NCBI GenBank assembly: GCA_013396635.1
Contig: WBMW01003145.1
Coordinates: forward strand, 720,660-784,659
Length of the DNA: 64,000 nucleotides
Source: Penelope pileata
Taxonomy: Eukaryota; Chordata; Aves; Galliformes; Cracidae
Direction of reading: 5' to 3'
Made by a program: the position numbers and the translations under genes. Below, one piece after another: positions 60,301 through 64,000 of this stretch. The notes below the pieces were generated by a model that made no database searches, had not been told where the DNA came from, and saw only the letters and a list, made by a program, of their open reading frames with translations. Every line of letters begins with the position of its first letter. The first letter of the stretch is position 1.

Positions 60301-63300
60301 TTACATGCACGTAGAGCATTAGGTATAAAAGCAATAGTACAAGGCCCATGAAGCTGTGGAATTGAGCATGCAGAAGTGAAGAAATGCAGGCAGGTTGCTT
60401 GTGCAACCTAAACTCTCATACCTCTTGTGTGTAATGCTGTCATACAGGCCGTGCAAACTGGATCTCTAGGAACTTAGCTGCCAAACGCATCTTTCTTGTG
60501 TCTGTCTCCTCTTGGTCAAGTTTGAGCAGCTTTCTTGTAGGTGATAGGGAGTTATTCCCAGGCACCAAGACAAATTTTAAGTTCAAATTTGAAGACGTAT
60601 CAGTGGTAGAAGCGTATCACTGAGATGATTGACAACGTTTTTTCATTTCAGTGGGGTTTATGTACGATTGTCATGGTTTTGCCCTAATATTACTCTTAGG
60701 AACTAGAACTTTATCGAGAAGTTGTTATCCTTCAGCAGATGACTAAAATGGAAAACTTCAGCCCAAGTGGAGGGAAGGGAAAACCTGGATGTGATAAATC
60801 CACCATGTCAAATTACTTTAACTGTGAAGTCTGCTGCCTATGGTTAGTTGGTGCATAGAATTGGTACATAGTCCTCATCTGGGTGGGTGTAAGGATTTAC
60901 TCAGAACCTAATTCTTTTTTAAAGAGAATGGAGACATAAGACTGACTTGGGCAGGGGTCATGGAATCACTGGAGCACTGTTTGGAAGGGATCTTTGGAGG
61001 AGCTTGATAGTCCAACCTCTCCTGCTCATAGCTAGACTCGTGCTCTTGTTAGCTCAGGTCAGCCAGCGCTTTCTCTAGCTGAGATTCAAGAAGTTGGATC
61101 GGATTGCTAAAGAAGGAATACAAAGAAGAAACAGTTAAAGTTGGTACGGGAGACAAGATGTACATGTTGCCCTTTTCCTGTTGGATGGGCATTGCAGCAA
61201 GGAAAAGCATGAGAGCCAGCCCTCCTCTGCACGGCTGCGCAGCTAGTCAGTCTTTGCAGGCTCAAAATAGAGCTGTCTCACATGTGGCTGATTCTGTACT
61301 CGTTTCCTGCTTTGGAAACATATATGTGGGCTTGTCAGCTGCAGCAAGGTGAATCTGGTGGAAACCCCAGTTGCTTTCTTTGGTGTTATGTGTATTTGAA
61401 GGTGGGAGGGTATAAAACTTTCTTCCCATCTCTCCTGCTCGTGTTTGGGTGGGGTTCATCAGGGTGCAGAGGGAGGAGCAGGGTATTTTGGCCCGAAGGG
61501 ACTAAATGGTGAAGTAGCAATATCTGTAAATGAGGGCAGCCCACTGAGGTAGCGTGGATGTGGTTTAGCAGTTTCTTCTTTAGTCACATTCTGTTTTAGC
61601 AACGTGAATCTTCCGGGAATCTCCCCCACTGTCTGCGTGATCACCGAGCTATTTACAGTCTATCTCTCTGAATCTGCAGTGAGACTTCTTATGCTCTCTG
61701 TTTCCTGCCCCTGGCTACTTACAGGGAGGTTTTTCTTAATTTTCGTTGCTTGGACTGGGAGTTACTGTGTCTTGCCTTATTTCTAGTCCAGAAGCAAAGT
61801 TTGTTTATTTCTGATGCTACGTGTGTCTAAATCTGATTCTTTTAATACATACAGATAATAGAAAATAATTATAAAAAAACATTTTAAATCTAATTCTGTG
61901 CTTCCAGTTATGTTCTTAAAGATTTGGTCTTTTTAATTAGTATCACTTGTAATTGAAAGATACAGTTAATCACTGTTCAATAAGCAGAAGCTACTCTTTG
62001 TGTATACATGGCTGCAGCAGCTGTGTCACTTGGACCACATTCTATTTATACTGGTTTCTGTAATGCTCTTAGAAGATAAGCAATGTACCAGTTCACTAGC
62101 CACTAATTTACTTAGGACTTGTGAAAAAACCCCATTTATATAAAAATTGGAGTTCAGTGAAGAATGCATTGTTTTAAATGTTAATTCTTTTTTTTTAAAT
62201 CAAGCCACCACCTCTTCAGTATGTTACAGAGAGCAAAAACAGATCTCTGAAAATACACTTTGAATTTAAAACAAACTGAATTTTTTTTTGTTTTGGGAAA
62301 AGGAGCAAATGATTCATTGTGCCCAAACTTCCTGTACCCTATGTACCCTAAGTACCTTTTTGTCTTATATAAATAAGCAGATAAGCTGTCAGAACTCCTG
62401 TGGGAATTATTGACAGTTGGAAGATGCTTTGTTAACTTCAGTTTTGTACTTAAGACCATTCATATACACCCAAAACCTTTGAAATCTTTCCATTTAGGGA
62501 GACTGAAGTCTGAAGAAGATGGAGGTTTTCTCATGTCTCTGACTGATTTCTGTAGAATCAACGATTTCTAATTATCAATAAAGAATAAATACCTCATACT
62601 TGTTTTCCTTTCTGCATCTTCCCTCTGGCTGCGTGGGTTCCACCAGGAGATGACGACCTGGAGGCGCTGAAAGCCAAGAACATCAAGCAGACGGAGCTGG
62701 TGGCTGACCTTCGCGAGGCCATTCTCCAGGTGGCACGGCACTTCCAGTGTGTGGATCCCAAGAACTGCAGCATTGTGAGTGGGAACGCTCCTGGAGCGTG
62801 TGGGCTCGAGGAAGAACGTGCCAGGTGTAACAGATGGAGGGTGAGGGTTGCTCAGCCCATCTCTGGTGGAGGAGGGCTGTGCTGGGAGATTGCCTGCCTG
62901 CTAGGAGAAGGGTTTGGGAACAGGGGCTTTGGTAGATCAGCTGGGCATCATCTGTTGTTTTTCATTCCTCTGTGCTCTGCATCCATGTGCTTGCCAGGAT
63001 CTGACTCCCGACTACAGCATGGAGAGCCACCAGCGGGATCACGAGAACTACGTGGCCTGTTCCCGCAACCGCCGGCGCCGCGCCAAGGCACTGCTGGACT
63101 TTGAGCGCCACGACGACGACGAGCTGGGCTTCCGCAAGAACGACATCATTACGGTACGCCAGCCTACGAGAGAGGCACCGGGGCGGGATCATGCGGTCCT
63201 GACTTTGTCTGGGACTCTGCACTGCCTCTTCTGCAGGGAAATGAGGAGCTGAGCTCAGAGCCCAGTTAGGAGTCCCAAAGGAAGCAGCTGGTGGTTCTGG

Positions 63301-63807
63301 GGGCTGCCTGGAGATGAGGCAGTGTGTTCCTGTGGGTGTTGTCTCATGGGTCATTCTCAATGCAACTACAAAGTCCCTTTCCTGGCTGCCATACAGCTGA
63401 GCCAAAGCTTGATTTGGTCCAATCCCCATTAAACGTTGCACACCAGGCTGGGGAAAGCCTATAAAAACATCCTTTTAGCTGTTGGCATCTCATCTTAAAT
63501 TGGGAAAAAGAGGGATGGCATTGTGTTTACAGGAGCTTTTTGCCATTGAAGGCCCTGGGCCTTGTGAGAAGAGGACATTGACAAAAGAGCTGAGAAGAGA
63601 GCACTGCCTCATTGTACACACACAATCAGGCAGCTGTAGCCCTCCTGCACACTTTCCTGCGGGGAGAGATTTCTGTGTCCTGCCTCCATTTCTCGCTGCT
63701 GCAAGTCACTGACACCCTCTCCAACTGCTGTTTTCCTCTCCCTGTTTTTCAGATCATTTCCCAGAAGGATGAGCACTGTTGGGTGGGAGAGCTGAATGGA
63801 CTGAGAG
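51380..63807 (+). CDS. SGSM3: SGSM3, 5' part: 13 coding exons (TBC-SH3-RUN RabGAP)
   Basis: SGSM3 (also RUTBC3, CIP85, MAP) is a cytosolic small-G-protein regulator with a Rab GAP TBC domain, an SH3 domain and a RUN domain. It is linked to Rab5-dependent endosomal traffic and connexin-43 turnover. The window holds 1585 coding nt, 528 complete codons. TBC spans about residues 110-300: it starts near GIPHSMRPQLWMRL, has the arginine finger in IEKDLLR (Arg166) and the glutamine finger in YCQG (Gln203), so both catalytic residues are present. SH3 begins about residue 486 (AKALLDFERHDDDELGF) and continues past the window. The RUN domain is outside. Phases of all exons agree and the sequence is close to human. 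Confidence 0.97.
52608..52693 (+). CDS. SGSM3: SGSM3 coding exon 2
   Basis: 86 nt between TGTTTTTTAG and GTATGG. Encodes HHTPSAGGPFSALTPSIWPQ then DILAKYTQ. Confidence 0.95.
53905..53971 (+). CDS. SGSM3: SGSM3 coding exon 3
   Basis: 67 nt between CCCCCAG and GTAAAG. Encodes KEESIEQPEFRYDEFGFRVD then KE. Confidence 0.95.
55384..55592 (+). CDS. SGSM3: SGSM3 coding exon 4, TBC start
   Basis: 209 nt between GAGGCAG and GTGAGA. A variable segment (DGAEPNSSKLLGLPLTEEPQ) is followed by conserved WQAHLEFTHNHDVGDLTWDK and LAGIPHSMRPQ, the entry to the TBC domain. Confidence 0.96.
55742..55849 (+). CDS. SGSM3: SGSM3 coding exon 5
   Basis: 36 codons, LWMRLSGALQKKRNSEMSYR then DIVKNSSNDETIAAKQ. Confidence 0.97.
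56160..56192 (+). repeat. AT/GT microsatellite in SGSM3 intron
   Basis: Alternating purine-pyrimidine TATATATATATGTATATACA continuing into CACATATATATC. Likely polymorphic. Confidence 0.85.
56642..56785 (+). CDS. SGSM3: SGSM3 coding exon 6, both TBC catalytic fingers
   Basis: 48 codons between TTCTGACAG and GTAACC. IEKDLLRT fits IxxDxxR (Arg166) and GYCQGTG holds Gln203, so GAP catalysis is expected to be intact. Confidence 0.97.
57172..57367 (+). CDS. SGSM3: SGSM3 coding exon 7
   Basis: 196 nt between ATCCCAG and GTAAAA. Encodes VAASLLLFLEEEDAFWMMCA then [20 protein letters not shown] and LLQEHDI. Confidence 0.97.
57591..57736 (+). CDS. SGSM3: SGSM3 coding exon 8
   Basis: 146 nt between ATTGACAG and GTAACG. 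Encodes LSLITLHWFLTSFASVVHIK then LLLRIWDLFFYEGSLVLFQL, the last TBC helices. I recall human having Asp where this has His in VVHIK. Confidence 0.97.
58308..58535 (+). CDS. SGSM3: SGSM3 coding exon 9
   Basis: 76 codons between ATTGCAG and GTGAGT. Encodes EDELIQSENSASIFNTLSDI, then AMRVAGSLTDVAVETQRRKH and LAYLIADQGQLL. A helical linker after TBC. Confidence 0.97.
59453..59507 (+). CDS. SGSM3: SGSM3 coding exon 10
   Basis: 55 nt, IVRRRTQRRKSGITSLLF and a split Gly. Strongly basic. Confidence 0.95.
59508..62646 (+). other. SGSM3: SGSM3 intron, 3.1 kb
   Basis: AT-rich. Contains a minus-strand CR1 fragment at 60959-61100 and an AATAAA pair at 62577-62589 shortly before the next exon. Nothing else recognised. 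Confidence 0.8.
60959..61100 (-). mobile_element. Diverged CR1 LINE fragment
   Basis: TCATGGAATCACTGGAGCAC, TTTGGAAGGGATCTTTGGAG and TAGTCCAACCTCTCCTGCTC resemble the reverse complement of a CR1 3' end. More diverged than the copy in ADSL intron 1. Confidence 0.75.
62647..62774 (+). CDS. SGSM3: SGSM3 coding exon 11
   Basis: 128 nt between CCACCAG and GTGAGT. Encodes DDDLEALKAKNIKQTELVAD then LREAILQVARHFQCVDPKNC and SI. Confidence 0.96.
62998..63153 (+). CDS. SGSM3: SGSM3 coding exon 12, SH3 start
   Basis: 52 codons between TTGCCAG and GTACGC. Encodes DLTPDYSMESHQRDHENYVA then RRRRAKALLDFERHDDDELG and FRKNDIIT; ALLDFE opens the SH3 fold. Confidence 0.97.
63753..63807 (+). CDS. SGSM3: SGSM3 coding exon 13, SH3 middle
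   Basis: 55 nt between TTTTTCAG and GTGAGA. Encodes IISQKDEHCWVGELNGLR and a split Gly; the Trp of the ligand groove is in HCWVGEL. The gene continues beyond the window. Confidence 0.96.
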
Positions 63808-64000
63808 GTGAGAGCAGGACAGGTTGCACTGGGAGGAGCAGGGTGGGATGCAAAACATACACTCATCCTCAGCAACTGCACTGGCACTTCTGCAGTAAAG
63901 GGCTCTGCCAGTTACCCAGAGCATCTGCCAGGGACAAGGGAAATATTCTAATGAGGGTGGTGGTGCAGCTAAATGGTTGCTTCTTGCAAACAGCAAGGTT

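Noticed and set aside
62962..63441. 159-codon minus-strand frame opposite SGSM3 exon 12
   Set aside because: Antisense shadow of a GC-rich coding exon; no independent family resemblance.
1..64000. CRISPR arrays, bacterial operons, integrated viral genes, tRNA or box C/D snoRNA genes
   Set aside because: No regularly spaced repeats, no viral-type coding block, and TGATGA-like motifs checked near 20447, 32094 and 46000 lack a paired CTGA and terminal stem.

Overview
This window is vertebrate nuclear DNA, almost certainly from a bird. Genes are split by GT-AG introns, promoters are CpG islands without TATA boxes, and the recognisable interspersed repeats are CR1 LINE fragments, the dominant avian retrotransposon. 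The order TNRC6B - ADSL - SGSM3, all on the + strand, matches the conserved block on human 22q13.1. The compact introns and CR1 content fit a galliform such as chicken, but I cannot prove the species. Two assembly gaps (12143-12824 and 43218-43428) and three single N calls show it is a draft assembly.

Region 1 (1-25.9 kb) is the 3' part of TNRC6B. It has ten coding exons giving 549 residues (Gln-rich segment, PAM2-like motif, RRM, Trp-rich C-terminal silencing region), ending at TGA 12008-12010. About 13.9 kb of apparent 3'UTR follows. It holds an AU-rich element, two Pumilio octamers, several paired miRNA 8-mer sites, a well-preserved MIR/CORE-SINE containing a let-7 8-mer, a G-quadruplex-type repeat and several AATAAA signals. 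The last signal lies about 200 bp before the ADSL start codon.

Region 2 (25.9-41.7 kb) is a complete ADSL gene. It has a CpG-island promoter and thirteen coding exons encoding 485 residues of adenylosuccinate lyase, with catalytic His87, His160 and Ser290 and the fumarate-lyase signature, then an AATAAA 36 bp after the stop.

Region 3 (41.7-64 kb) is an intergenic stretch with a CR1 fragment and a second, unexplained CpG island, then the 5' portion of SGSM3. SGSM3 has a CpG-island promoter with ZNF143- and NRF1-type motifs, a non-coding first exon, and thirteen coding exons covering the complete TBC RabGAP domain and the start of the SH3 domain. The rest of SH3 and the RUN domain lie beyond the window.

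The genes do unrelated jobs: miRNA-guided silencing, purine synthesis, and Rab GTPase regulation. They are neighbours by conserved synteny, not members of one pathway. I found no previously undescribed system. The observations most worth following are regulatory: the MIR-borne let-7 site and miRNA-site clusters in the TNRC6B 3'UTR, the very tight TNRC6B/ADSL junction with a CTCF-like site, and a possible alternative SGSM3 promoter and exon.
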